In this document: piece by piece, positions 29,601 to 38,174 of the stretch
Numbering within the stretch: the first letter of the stretch is position 1
How the letters are laid out: each line of letters opens with the position of its first letter
DNA from: Cognatishimia sp. F0-27
GTDB taxonomy: Bacteria; Pseudomonadota; Alphaproteobacteria; Rhodobacterales; Rhodobacteraceae
NCBI RefSeq assembly: GCF_020667845.1
Contig: NZ_JAFMPQ010000019.1
Span: forward strand, 32,842 to 96,841
DNA length: 64,000 nt
Reading direction: 5' to 3'
Notes under the pieces: generated by a model
Told to the model about the DNA's origin: nothing
What the model saw: the letters and a program-made list of their open reading frames with translations, nothing else
Databases searched by the model: none
Program-made: the position numbers and the translations under genes

Positions 29601-32600
29601 CCCCGGTTATGTCCACCGTGCCTGCGCCGCGCTCACCGCGTGCCAGCCGGATCTTCAGCCCGGATAGCGGCGCGAGATCCAGACAGAAGAGCCGCAGATC
29701 CGCCAGAGGACCGTCCCCTGCCCCGCCGATGCGGGCCGCAGCCCGCGCCGCGTCCAGAAGGGCCGTCGCCGGCAATACGGTTTGCCCCGCGCGGCGATGC
29801 GCGTAATCCAGAAGATCCTCTGGCCGGATCCGGGTGTGGAACCGCACTGCTTCGAGATCCGACCGGTTTTCGCCCAAGAACGGGTGCAACCGCCGCCGGA
29901 ACGCTTCCGGGCGCAACACGCTCGGCGCATCCTCGAACAGTTCAACCCAGCAGCGCGTCTTCTGAAACGGATAGGTGGGAAGGGATATGCGCATGGGCGG
30001 ATCGGGCCAGAGCGCATCCCACGCGACCGGCTGTCCGGCAAGCCACGCGCTGGCTGCGGTTTCTGCATCCCGGGGCGCGTCCGTGGCCGGGCTTTCGGGC
30101 AGGCTCAGGATATCGTCGACCACGGCCCAGCGCTCCGGCACGGTCTTGCAAAACGCTTCGAGACTGGCGGTCAATGCGCTCACATCGGAGACAACCACCG
30201 CAAAACGGCAGCGCAGCGCGGTGCGGCCCACCGCAAGCGTGTAAGCCAGCGCGTCCAAGTCTGTGTCCGGGCGGTCGCGCAGAAAGCCGAGAAGCCGTTC
30301 CCCGAGCGCATCCAGCGCCGCACGGGTCATTGCCGAGAAGACCACCGCCCTTGGCTGACCCGTGGCGCGCGCAGGAGCGGGTCGCTGGTATTCCTCAAGG
30401 ATCATATGCGCGTTCATGCCGCCGGCCCCGATGGACGTCAGCCCGGCCCGGCGCGGCACGTCCACCCCGCGCGCATCCACCGGACGGGACCAGGCGCTCA
30501 GGGTCTGTTGCACGGTAAAGGGGGAGCGATCGAAGGGAATGGCCGCATTCAGCGTATCGGAATGCAGCGATGGTGCGATTTCGCCATGTCGCATCTGCAG
30601 GAGAACCTTGGTGAAGCCGACGATACCGGCGGCTGCGAGGAGATGTGCGATATTGGATTTGACCGAGCCGATACGGCAGGCTCCGTCGCGTCCGAAGACG
30701 TCGTGCAAAGCCGCGATTTCGATCGGATCACCAAGCTTCGTTCCCGACCCGTGCGTCTCGATATAGCTGATCGTGTCGGCCGAGACGCCGGCATCGCTGA
30801 GCGCATCGCGCACCGCCTTGGCCTGCAAGCCCGGCCGCGGCACGGTGAAGCCGTTGCGCACGCCTGCGTTGGTCATGGCGGTGCCGAGGATCACCGCCTG
30901 AATGTTGTCGCCGTCGCGCTCGGCCGCATCGAGCGGTTTGAGAAGCGCAGTCCCGACCCCTTCGCCGAGGATCGTGCCATCGGCCCCCTCACCGAAGCTG
31001 CGGATCACGTCCGCGCGGTTGGTGGTAAAGTGCTCCTGCGAGGAGGAGATCATGTTGAACGGGTGCAGCAACAGGTTCACGCCGCCGGCAAGGGCCATCC
31101 GGCATTGACCTTCGCGCAACAGCCGCACCGCGAGATCGAGGGCGGTCAGCGAGGCCGAACACATGGTATCCACAAAGAGCGACGGACCGGTCAGCCCATA
31201 AAAGTAAGAGATCATGTTGGGCATCGTGCCGGTATAGCTGCCTGACGCCCTCACGCCCCGGGTGAGCATGTTTTGCACGCCGTAGAGCCCGTAATGATTG
31301 CTCATCGTGCCCACGAGCACCCCAACATCGCCATCGGCCTTTTCAAGAAGGGTTTCGCGCGAATACCCGGCGTCTTCGAAGGTCTGCACCGCGGTTTCAA
31401 GAAGCAGCCGCACTTCCGGAGACATCATCTCCGCATCGGCTTGCGAGATATTGAAATAGCGCGGGTCGAACTGGTCGATCCCATCAAGAAAGCTGCCGGT
31501 CCGGATCGTGGACTTGCCCGCCACGCTGCGTTCCGGGAAATAGATCTCCTCATGCGGCCAGCGCTCCGGCGGAACAGGCCGGAAGGCGTGCCGCCCTTCG
31601 CGCAGTTGCTGCCAGAACCCGTCGAGGTCATCGGCACCGGGGTAGCGTCCGCCGATGCCCACCACGGCAATGTCACGCGGGCGGCGACTGGTCTGCACCG
31701 TGGGTGCCGCCAGCAGAGCGCGGGTCTCATGCCTTCCGGAGCGGTCCGATTCCGGCATCGTGGTTCTGGAGTCGGCTGATATGACAGAGGACGGGGGCGG
31801 CTCTTGGCCTGCAGCGGCGCCAAGCGCGGCGGCAATCGCATCGGGGCACTCTGCGAGCAGCGCATTGCCGATGCCGTCAAGATCCACATGTTCGAAGAAC
31901 AGGGTCCGCGACAGGTCAACCGACAACCACAATTCGAGCCGCTCGATCATGTCCACGGCAATGATCGAGTCGAACCCGTAGGTGTCAAAGGGCATGTCAG
32001 CGCGGATCTGGTCCGGCTCGAGCCCCAGAACCTCCCCGAACAGGCTGCGGATTTTCGACAGGAGCGCCGGCTTCAGAGACGTATCTGGCGGGGCGAGCGG
32101 TTGCGAACCAGTCTCTGCCAAGGGTTGGGCCATCCGGCGGTCGCCCTGTTCCAGAAATTCGGTGATCGCCGCACGATCGCCATAGGCGACAGCGACCTGC
32201 TCGGGCCATTGTCCATCGGCAACATGGTCAAGCACCGCAAACCCGGCCTCTTTCGGCAACGGTTTTACACCCATACGCGCGGTCATGGCCTTGCGCGCCC
32301 GGTCATCAACCTGCATGCCGCCGTCGGCCCAGAGCGGCCAGTTGATACTCAGGCTCTTGCCATGGCGCAGGCCACGGTCACAGGCTGCTACCCGTCCGGC
32401 CATCCAGCCATCCATGAACGCGTTTGCTGCCGCATAATCGGATTGCCCAAGCGCGCCGTGAACCGCCGCGATGGATGAAAACGCGCAGAACAGGTCCAGT
32501 CGGCATTTGCGCGTCGCCGCATCAAGCGCCTCCAGCCCGGCGGTCTTCGGTGCCAGAACAGAGGCCAGAACGTCCTCTGTCTTGGTGCTGACAAGGCCAT

Positions 32601-35600
32601 CCCGGAGCACCCCCGCGGCATGGATCACGCCGCGCAGCGGGCCGTGCCGCGTTTCGATCCGCTTGCGGATCTTGCGCAGGGCCTTGGCGTTGGTCACGTC
32701 GCAGGGCCAATCGACGATGCGCTGGTCGTGTTGCGCGGTCTCTGGCGCGGAGCGGCTCGACAGCACGACTGTCGATGCGCCCATGTCCAACAGGCGCGCC
32801 GCAAGCATGCCGCCCAAGCCGCCAGCCCCGCCGGTCACCCAGTATACCCCGCGCGGTGCCCAGGCCCGGAGTGCAGCCGCGGCCGGCAGCGCCCGCACCT
32901 CCAGACGTCGCACCAGGCGCACCCCGTCGGAGGTCATGCGTGCGTCCTCTGCGCCGCTGATCCCCGTCTCTCTCTGCACGAGCGCCTCGAGATCGCGTTC
33001 CTGGCTCTCGATGACGCGGAAGGACAGCCTTGGGTTTTCTCGCGCGATGCTCTGAAGGAAGGCCGATACCCCGCGCGCGACCGCATCGTCGACCGGCAGA
33101 ATCACCAGGCTGCGGGCCGGTGCCTGCGCCGGATTCGCGAACCGCCCGAGAAGCGCCTGGCACAGGCGCGAAAGCCGCTTCGCCGCACTCACATCCACAC
33201 CCGTGACCAGCGGGATCACCGGAACGCCAAGCACGGCCTTGCGAGCGGCGCGCGTGGTTTGCCAGTCGACGTCAAGACCGGGGGATGGACCGGGCACGGC
33301 GCAGAAGACCGCGTCAAACGGCGGCATCCCGCTCTGCCTTTCAGCGGGATCGGCCTCCCAGCGCGGCACAGCGAGGACAATCTGGTCATCCTGCTGACGC
33401 GTCTGGTCAATCTCTCGGGTGTGCAGCCCTCGAAGCGCGGCGGCGACGCGCCCGTCGGTGCACAGAATGTCGATGTCAAAGCACTGCGGTCCCCGCCGCA
33501 CGATCACCGCGCGGGCCGGTTCGGACAGGGGCACCCGGTAAAACACGCGATCCACCGAGAAGGGCACGCCCAGAGCCTCCCCGGTTTCGAGCGCCGCAAC
33601 TCCCTGAATGGCCGCGTCGAGCAAGATCGCCTGCCCCGCGCGGCTCTGTGCTGGACCCGCGATTGTCGGCAGCGACAGGGTGACCTCTGCGCGCTCCGCC
33701 TCCGCTTGCCCGCCGGACAAGGCCAGAAATGCCGCACCATGGACGATGCCTGCGGCCTGCAATCGGCGATAGCAGCGCGGAATATCGATCTCGGAGGTCG
33801 TGGGGCCGGGCCCCGCAAGCGGTTCGGGCATCGCGTCTTGGCGCGCCAACCGGCCCTTAGCACAAACTGCGCCATCGCCGGTGCGGAGCTCGAAGGCCGG
33901 TGCCGGAGACTGCTCCGAGACGTCGATATCGAGCATGATACCCTGCTTGTCCGCGACCACGGCGCGTTGCCAGATCACCGTCTCAAGCATCACCGGATTG
34001 TCACCCGGAAGCGCGTCTTCCGTGACGCGGCGCATGGCTTCGAGGATGGCCGTCCCGGGCAACACGGCCTGACCGCCGATCTGGTGATCGCGCAAAAGCG
34101 GATGGCTGCGCGGCACCGAGACAGTGAAGCGTGCATGGCGCATGGACGAGCGGTTGGTGACGGCAAGATCCGGCTCGGCCGGTCCGGCATCAAACCAGTG
34201 GCGCTGACGGTCGAACGTGTAGCCGGGCAGATGCAGCCGGGGTGCGGCGGGTCCGAACAGGGTCCAGTCAATCACGGCTCCGCCTGCCCAGACCCGCGCG
34301 AGCTTGGCGATTTTGCCCTTTTCCAACCATTTGGCGCATTTCTTGACGTCTGGCGCGGCCACGGCCTCATCCGCCACATCCGCGTGGACATGCGGATTGG
34401 CGCGCCCTTCGGCGATGTCGTTCAGGGCAGTGACAAGTGTGCCCATGTCGGCGCACAGGATCGCGGCCCGATGCGGCATCGCCTCGCGACCGGTCTGAAG
34501 CGTCCAGGCCACCGCCCGCAGCGCGCGGGCCGGCAAATCGTCGAGCGCGGTCGCAAGCGCCGCGGCCCGCGCCCGGAGCGCGCGTTCGTCACGGGCCGAA
34601 ATCGGCACGATCTGGGATGCGCGCGCCTTCGGCAGTCTGGCGCGCGGCGGTCGGTCTTCAAGAACCGCATGGGCGTTGGTGCCACCAAATCCGAACGAGC
34701 TGACAGCGGCACGCCGCGCCCGGCCCCTGTCGGGCCAGCCCTGCGCCTTGTCCGCAATGCGGATCGGCGCGCCGGCGAGACGCAACAGCGGGTTTGGCCG
34801 ATCAAACCCTGCGTTGGCGGGGATGCGTCCGGCCTTGAACGCGGCGATGATCTTGGCCAGCCCGGCAAGCCCCGCCGCCCCTTCGAGATGCCCGATATTG
34901 GTCTTGATCGATCCGACGCAGACATGACCTTCCGGGAGCGGCGCGGTGTTGGTCCCCGTCATCGCCGCAAGCGCGCGCTTGAGCCCGACGATCTCGATCG
35001 GATCACCGACCGGGGTGCCGGTGCCATGCGCCTCGACGAAATCCACGACATCCGGACCAAGACCGGCGCGCGTCCAGACATCGGCCATGAGATCGGCCTG
35101 TGCCTGCGGGTTGGTCACCGTCAGCCCGCCTGAACGCCCGCCATGGTTGATGCCCGTGGCGCGGATCAGGGCGTGGATCGGATCGCCATCCGCCTGCGCA
35201 TCGCGGACCCTCTTGAGCAGCACGACCACCGCGCCTTCGCCGCGCACATAGCCGTTTGCCGCCGCATCGAACGCCCGCGACTGGCCGGTCTTCGACAACA
35301 TGCCGTTGCGGGTGAACGCTTCGAAGTGGTCCGGCGACCAGATCAGGTTGGCCGCGCCTGCAAGAGCCGCATCGCATTGCCCGTGCTGAAGCGCCTGCGT
35401 TGCCTGGTGCAGCGCGACCAGAGCGCTTGAACAAGCGGTATCATTAACCACGCTCGGCCCGGAAAAATCGAATTGGTACGACACCCGGTTGGCGAGGATC
35501 GAAGGCGCGATACCGGTGGGCATGTAGGGGTCAGCGGGTGCGGCCCGCCGTCCCATCATCTCCATGTAGTCCCAGTGACAACAGCCCATGAACACGCCGG

Positions 35601-35931
35601 TGCGCGGTCCTTTGAGCTGTGCCGGCGTGAGACCCGCATCCTCGATCGCGTTCCAGGACAGGTCCAGCAGGAACCGCTGCTGCGGGTCCATCGCCTTGGC
35701 TTCGCGCGGCGAAATCCCAAAGAATGCAGGGTCGAACCCGTCCGCCTCGTCGACAAAACCACCCCAGTATTGCGTGTCCGGGTCAAACCCGGCGCTGCGC
35801 CGCATCTCGGGCAGCGGCGTGATCATCGACCTGCCGGAGGACAGGATCGACCAGAGAGCATCGAGCGTTTCCGCGCCGGGAAGCCGCAATGCGAGCCCGA
35901 TGACGGCAACAGGCTCTGCGCGCGCGCTCAT
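26659..35931 (-). CDS. Trans-AT polyketide synthase, 3090 aa: glutarimide-forming first modules
   Basis: Domain order with approximate residues: KS (8-430, Cys167), DH (His616, Asp772), KR (Tyr1166), ACP (Ser1322); KS (1415-1840, Cys1591), DH-like branching domain (2010-2260), ACP (Ser2323); KS (2450-2870, Cys2617). The C-terminal helix pair at about 3055-3085 (ALDALASGRASLAETG) resembles a four-helix-bundle docking element. There is no AT and no loading ACP, so the first KS must take its starter from the free ACP encoded upstream. In the second module the KS has HGSGT and NIAH in place of HGTGT and NIGH. Its DH-like domain keeps HxxxGxxxxP (His2045) but has Phe where the catalytic Asp should be. 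This is the pattern of a KS-B-ACP branching module. ATG 35931 overlaps the asnB stop as ATGA; an in-frame GTG at 35940 is less likely. Confidence 0.93.
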   Translation of the reverse strand: MSARAEPVAVIGLALRLPGAETLDALWSILSSGRSMITPLPEMRRSAGFDPDTQYWGGFVDEADGFDPAFFGISPREAKAMDPQQRFLLDLSWNAIEDAGLTPAQLKGPRTGVFMGCCHWDYMEMMGRRAAPADPYMPTGIAPSILANRVSYQFDFSGPSVVNDTACSSALVALHQATQALQHGQCDAALAGAANLIWSPDHFEAFTRNGMLSKTGQSRAFDAAANGYVRGEGAVVVLLKRVRDAQADGDPIHALIRATGINHGGRSGGLTVTNPQAQADLMADVWTRAGLGPDVVDFVEAHGTGTPVGDPIEIVGLKRALAAMTGTNTAPLPEGHVCVGSIKTNIGHLEGAAGLAGLAKIIAAFKAGRIPANAGFDRPNPLLRLAGAPIRIADKAQGWPDRGRARRAAVSSFGFGGTNAHAVLEDRPPRARLPKARASQIVPISARDERALRARAAALATALDDLPARALRAVAWTLQTGREAMPHRAAILCADMGTLVTALNDIAEGRANPHVHADVADEAVAAPDVKKCAKWLEKGKIAKLARVWAGGAVIDWTLFGPAAPRLHLPGYTFDRQRHWFDAGPAEPDLAVTNRSSMRHARFTVSVPRSHPLLRDHQIGGQAVLPGTAILEAMRRVTEDALPGDNPVMLETVIWQRAVVADKQGIMLDIDVSEQSPAPAFELRTGDGAVCAKGRLARQDAMPEPLAGPGPTTSEIDIPRCYRRLQAAGIVHGAAFLALSGGQAEAERAEVTLSLPTIAGPAQSRAGQAILLDAAIQGVAALETGEALGVPFSVDRVFYRVPLSEPARAVIVRRGPQCFDIDILCTDGRVAAALRGLHTREIDQTRQQDDQIVLAVPRWEADPAERQSGMPPFDAVFCAVPGPSPGLDVDWQTTRAARKAVLGVPVIPLVTGVDVSAAKRLSRLCQALLGRFANPAQAPARSLVILPVDDAVARGVSAFLQSIARENPRLSFRVIESQERDLEALVQRETGISGAEDARMTSDGVRLVRRLEVRALPAAAALRAWAPRGVYWVTGGAGGLGGMLAARLLDMGASTVVLSSRSAPETAQHDQRIVDWPCDVTNAKALRKIRKRIETRHGPLRGVIHAAGVLRDGLVSTKTEDVLASVLAPKTAGLEALDAATRKCRLDLFCAFSSIAAVHGALGQSDYAAANAFMDGWMAGRVAACDRGLRHGKSLSINWPLWADGGMQVDDRARKAMTARMGVKPLPKEAGFAVLDHVADGQWPEQVAVAYGDRAAITEFLEQGDRRMAQPLAETGSQPLAPPDTSLKPALLSKIRSLFGEVLGLEPDQIRADMPFDTYGFDSIIAVDMIERLELWLSVDLSRTLFFEHVDLDGIGNALLAECPDAIAAALGAAAGQEPPPSSVISADSRTTMPESDRSGRHETRALLAAPTVQTSRRPRDIAVVGIGGRYPGADDLDGFWQQLREGRHAFRPVPPERWPHEEIYFPERSVAGKSTIRTGSFLDGIDQFDPRYFNISQADAEMMSPEVRLLLETAVQTFEDAGYSRETLLEKADGDVGVLVGTMSNHYGLYGVQNMLTRGVRASGSYTGTMPNMISYFYGLTGPSLFVDTMCSASLTALDLAVRLLREGQCRMALAGGVNLLLHPFNMISSSQEHFTTNRADVIRSFGEGADGTILGEGVGTALLKPLDAAERDGDNIQAVILGTAMTNAGVRNGFTVPRPGLQAKAVRDALSDAGVSADTISYIETHGSGTKLGDPIEIAALHDVFGRDGACRIGSVKSNIAHLLAAAGIVGFTKVLLQMRHGEIAPSLHSDTLNAAIPFDRSPFTVQQTLSAWSRPVDARGVDVPRRAGLTSIGAGGMNAHMILEEYQRPAPARATGQPRAVVFSAMTRAALDALGERLLGFLRDRPDTDLDALAYTLAVGRTALRCRFAVVVSDVSALTASLEAFCKTVPERWAVVDDILSLPESPATDAPRDAETAASAWLAGQPVAWDALWPDPPMRISLPTYPFQKTRCWVELFEDAPSVLRPEAFRRRLHPFLGENRSDLEAVRFHTRIRPEDLLDYAHRRAGQTVLPATALLDAARAAARIGGAGDGPLADLRLFCLDLAPLSGLKIRLARGERGAGTVDITGDGSRVFSASLRPPSAVQPDATMPRNIRADAAGSDEIAQWLAAQQIDPAPYGCVLERFACDATGRVEATIAPPQFVQDHARRNTTLPPEALFAITQVIWCAARQLGRKDWATLGLTAAGLFDCTSDANSARHLAAAFIVTEAGLNGWLRLFDEAGACVCHLDGVEATAGLAQPGAEQQSEETVFVLRKIVAEMQKFDLDDVDTHTSFHALGFDSIGLAALTDKVNARFGVALTPAAFYDVECISALAESLGPTPAGSVPSGPDPVSPDPVSPVSAGPVPAGPVPALAERTGPAPVIAPIPEPDARAPTPEAPVAVRAARTGPRAQGPLPDPSVPATANSANSADIAIIGMAAQLPGAADLEEFQSLLGSGGLGLTDLPLERYTARYAERMRSAGLPSQGGFLSDLAGFDAAFFQMSRAEAEVTDPQHRLMLETIWQVLEDAGRPPAALPRDTAVYLGISGQDYKDLMLDEQVPPSGYMSTGTSHAMLANRVSHLLDIQGPSEAIDTACSSSLVAVHRAVQALRAGECSMAMAGGVNIALSLEPFAGPLGAGMLSPTARCHSFSERADGYVRGEGVGAVLLRPLADALSDGDVIHAVIKASACNHGGRSSSLTAPRTSAQSALVQSAMAGHDPASVHYIELHGTGTPLGDPVEVNALRQAYEALTTAHGTTLPLGAIGIGSVKTNIGHLEAAAGIAGLLKVVLGLRSGTILPSRIDRPVNPFLALEESPFRLVEQPEPWRGAPRRGAVSSFGFGGANAHVLLEEAPRRREPDPDDDAQGPQVIVLSARSEAALCQRARDLLAWLDARPPVALAPLAWSLQTGREPMEARAAFVVSDHMSLRAGLTQIGDGRTGPLPVWRGVQRRTGVFARPRPLPGEAIETAQSDPEALAQAWADGVGVDWQAKTSRTWPRLALPGYPFEHQPYWFPDPITECGASGMASTPPAPEVGATRSAVVDALDALASGRASLAETGRRLAQERSCR

Positions 35932-37898
35932 GCCATGCACCGCTCGTCGCGGGCCACAGTCAAGCGCGCCCGCACGTCCGAGGTCACTGCCACCGGGCGT
36001 GCGCTGCGTTCGGCGAACTGGCGTTGCAGCAGGCTGTGCGAGAGAAGGTAGACGAAGGCCTGGTTTTCGCGCACGCTGATCCGCTCGGGTGGCTGCGTCG
36101 TGATCTTGCGCACCAGCGCGGTGGCAAACCGCGTATCGATCAGCGGATCCTTGGCAAGCTCGGCCTCGGACAGCAAAAGCTCCATGTAGTCGGGTCGTTC
36201 GGCAACAAAGGACGCGGAATCCGGCGCGCGATACGGGTGCTTGTGCCGGTTCAGGATTTCGGTGGGCACCTCTGGGAAAGCCTGCTTGAGCAACCCTTTT
36301 TCCGTCCAGCCCCCGTCAAAACGCAGGTTCACCGCCCGGGCCAGCCGCACCACGGAGGGATCGAGGAACGGGCAGCGGTTTTCAACGCTGTGAGCCAGCC
36401 CCATGCGCTCTCCCTGGGTCGACAGCAGATAGCCCGACAGCAGTGTCTTGAATTCCAGCCACTGGGCCTTTTCCACCGGGGTCAGACCGTCAAATTCCGG
36501 CGCATCGGCGGCCAGCGCCACAAGCGGCGCGAACGCGTCTTCGGTTTCACCCGCCAGAAGGCGCAAGGCGAACCGGCCGTTCTGAAACCGGATCTCGTGC
36601 GAGAACAGTCCCGGCAGGCTTTCCTTGAGATAGTTCTGATAGAGTCCCATGAGCGGGCCATGGGTCGCGTCGCTGAAATGCCCCAGATAGGGGTTCAGAC
36701 CGGCGATCCTTGTCTTGCGCTCTTCGGGTGAAAGCGTGTCCCATGTGCGGCGCAACAAGACCTCGCGAAACAGGCTGTAGCCAAGGAATACCTCGTCGGC
36801 GCCCTCGCCGCTCAGAACGGTCTTGATCCCGGCGCCCTGCACGCGGCGCGACAACAGATACATCGGGACAAAAGCCGTGCGGAAAACCGGAACCTCGGCG
36901 TGATAGAGCGCGGCGGGAAAGGCATCGCAGACATCCCGCGGCGTGATGCGCAGGGCTTCATGGGTGCTGTCCAGCCGGTCCGACATCAGCTTCTGGTATG
37001 GTGCCTCGTCGAGATGGGCATCCTCGAATTCCACCGAAAAGGTCGAGAGCGGATAGCCGCTGTGTTCTGCGGCGATCTGCGCAACGATGGCACTGTCCAG
37101 ACCACCGCTGAGATAGACCCCAACCGGCACATCACTGCGCAGCCGCATGGTCACGGCCTGCCGCACCCGCGCGCGGATCAGCGCAACCGCGTCGTCGACA
37201 TGCGCCACCGTTGCATCGGTTTCGAAATCGAGCGCGGCATAGGGTTCACAGGTGACTTGCGCATCCGGGCGCAGGCGCATGACATGCCCCATCGGCAAGG
37301 CCCGCACGCCTTGCCACGCTGTCTGTTCGGGCAGCGGGGTCCAGCAGGCAAGGATTGATGCGATCTGGGCGCGGTCCGGAGAGAAACGGAACCCCGGCAC
37401 CTCGAGAAAGGCTTTCATTTCTGACGCAAACCAGAGCCGCCCGTGATGGCGCATCCAGAACAGAGGACGCTTGCCGAACCGGTCGCGCGCCAGCACAAGC
37501 TCGCGGGTTTCACGGTCCCACAGGGCAAAGGCAAAAGAGCCGTTCAACCGCGACAGGCAGTCCACGCCCCAATGGCGCCAGGCGGCCAGAAGCACCTCCG
37601 TGTCACATGTGGTGCGGAAACGCGCGCCCTCATCAATGAGCGCATCGCGCAGTTCGATGTAATTGTAGATCTCGCCATTATAGGTGATCCAGAAGCGGTC
37701 CTGCGCATCCGCCATGGGCTGTTGGCCATGGGCCAGATCGAGGATGCTGAGCCGGACATTTCCAAGCGCCGCGCCGTCGTCGATGGCGTATCCAGCCTCA
37801 TCCGGGCCGCGATGCCCGATCCGTCCAAGCATCGCCACGAGCGTTTCGGGATCCGGCGTGGGTTGTGACAATGAAAGCGATCCAACGATCCCGCACAT
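35928..37898 (-). CDS. Asparagine-synthetase-like amidotransferase (predicted malonyl-ACP amidotransferase)
   Basis: 656 residues. The N-terminal class II glutaminase domain begins MCGIVG, with Cys2 as nucleophile and HRGPDE and NGEIYN as family motifs. The C-terminal synthetase domain carries the ATP PP-loop SGGLDS and LSGEGADEVFLGY. Both half-reactions look intact. It lies 3 bases after the free ACP and overlaps the PKS start by ATGA. That position, inside a trans-AT PKS operon, argues against a housekeeping AsnB. In glutarimide polyketide pathways (cycloheximide, isomigrastatin and lactimidomycin types) an AsnB homologue amidates malonyl-ACP to malonamyl-ACP, whose amide nitrogen becomes the imide nitrogen. 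I infer the same job here; true asparagine synthesis is the alternative. Confidence 0.88.
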   Translation of the reverse strand: MCGIVGSLSLSQPTPDPETLVAMLGRIGHRGPDEAGYAIDDGAALGNVRLSILDLAHGQQPMADAQDRFWITYNGEIYNYIELRDALIDEGARFRTTCDTEVLLAAWRHWGVDCLSRLNGSFAFALWDRETRELVLARDRFGKRPLFWMRHHGRLWFASEMKAFLEVPGFRFSPDRAQIASILACWTPLPEQTAWQGVRALPMGHVMRLRPDAQVTCEPYAALDFETDATVAHVDDAVALIRARVRQAVTMRLRSDVPVGVYLSGGLDSAIVAQIAAEHSGYPLSTFSVEFEDAHLDEAPYQKLMSDRLDSTHEALRITPRDVCDAFPAALYHAEVPVFRTAFVPMYLLSRRVQGAGIKTVLSGEGADEVFLGYSLFREVLLRRTWDTLSPEERKTRIAGLNPYLGHFSDATHGPLMGLYQNYLKESLPGLFSHEIRFQNGRFALRLLAGETEDAFAPLVALAADAPEFDGLTPVEKAQWLEFKTLLSGYLLSTQGERMGLAHSVENRCPFLDPSVVRLARAVNLRFDGGWTEKGLLKQAFPEVPTEILNRHKHPYRAPDSASFVAERPDYMELLLSEAELAKDPLIDTRFATALVRKITTQPPERISVRENQAFVYLLSHSLLQRQFAERSARPVAVTSDVRARLTVARDERCMA

Positions 37899-37901
37899 GG
37901 C

Positions 37902-38174
37902 TCAGCCAGTCACGGGCATGGTGCCAGCACTCTGTTGCAGGCACTCAACCATGCGCTCCAGAGACACCATGACGTTGCCGAGGATGGCATCATCATCAAA
38001 CGCGACGCCGAACTCGGTTTGCAGGAACTCCACAAGCTGCACATAGCCGAAACTGTCCATGATACCGGCTTCGAACAGGTTGGTGTCATCCTCGAAATCA
38101 ACGCCATGCTGAACAAGGAACTGGTCTTCGACATAGGCGCGGATCTTGAGGGCTTGGGGCGAGGCATCAGGCAT
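37902..38174 (-). CDS. Free-standing acyl carrier protein
   Basis: 90 residues, four-helix ACP type, with phosphopantetheine site GIMDSFGYVQL (DSF rather than the usual DSL) and acidic helix II (EFLQTEFGVAFDDD). The ATG overlaps the end of the AT-AT-ER gene by 8 bases and asnB follows after 3 bases. The first KS of the PKS has no loading ACP, so this protein is the natural carrier of the malonamyl starter, made by AT loading followed by the amidotransferase. The longer open frame up to 38447 is the reverse-frame shadow of the ER domain. Confidence 0.9.
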   Translation of the reverse strand: MPDASPQALKIRAYVEDQFLVQHGVDFEDDTNLFEAGIMDSFGYVQLVEFLQTEFGVAFDDDAILGNVMVSLERMVECLQQSAGTMPVTG

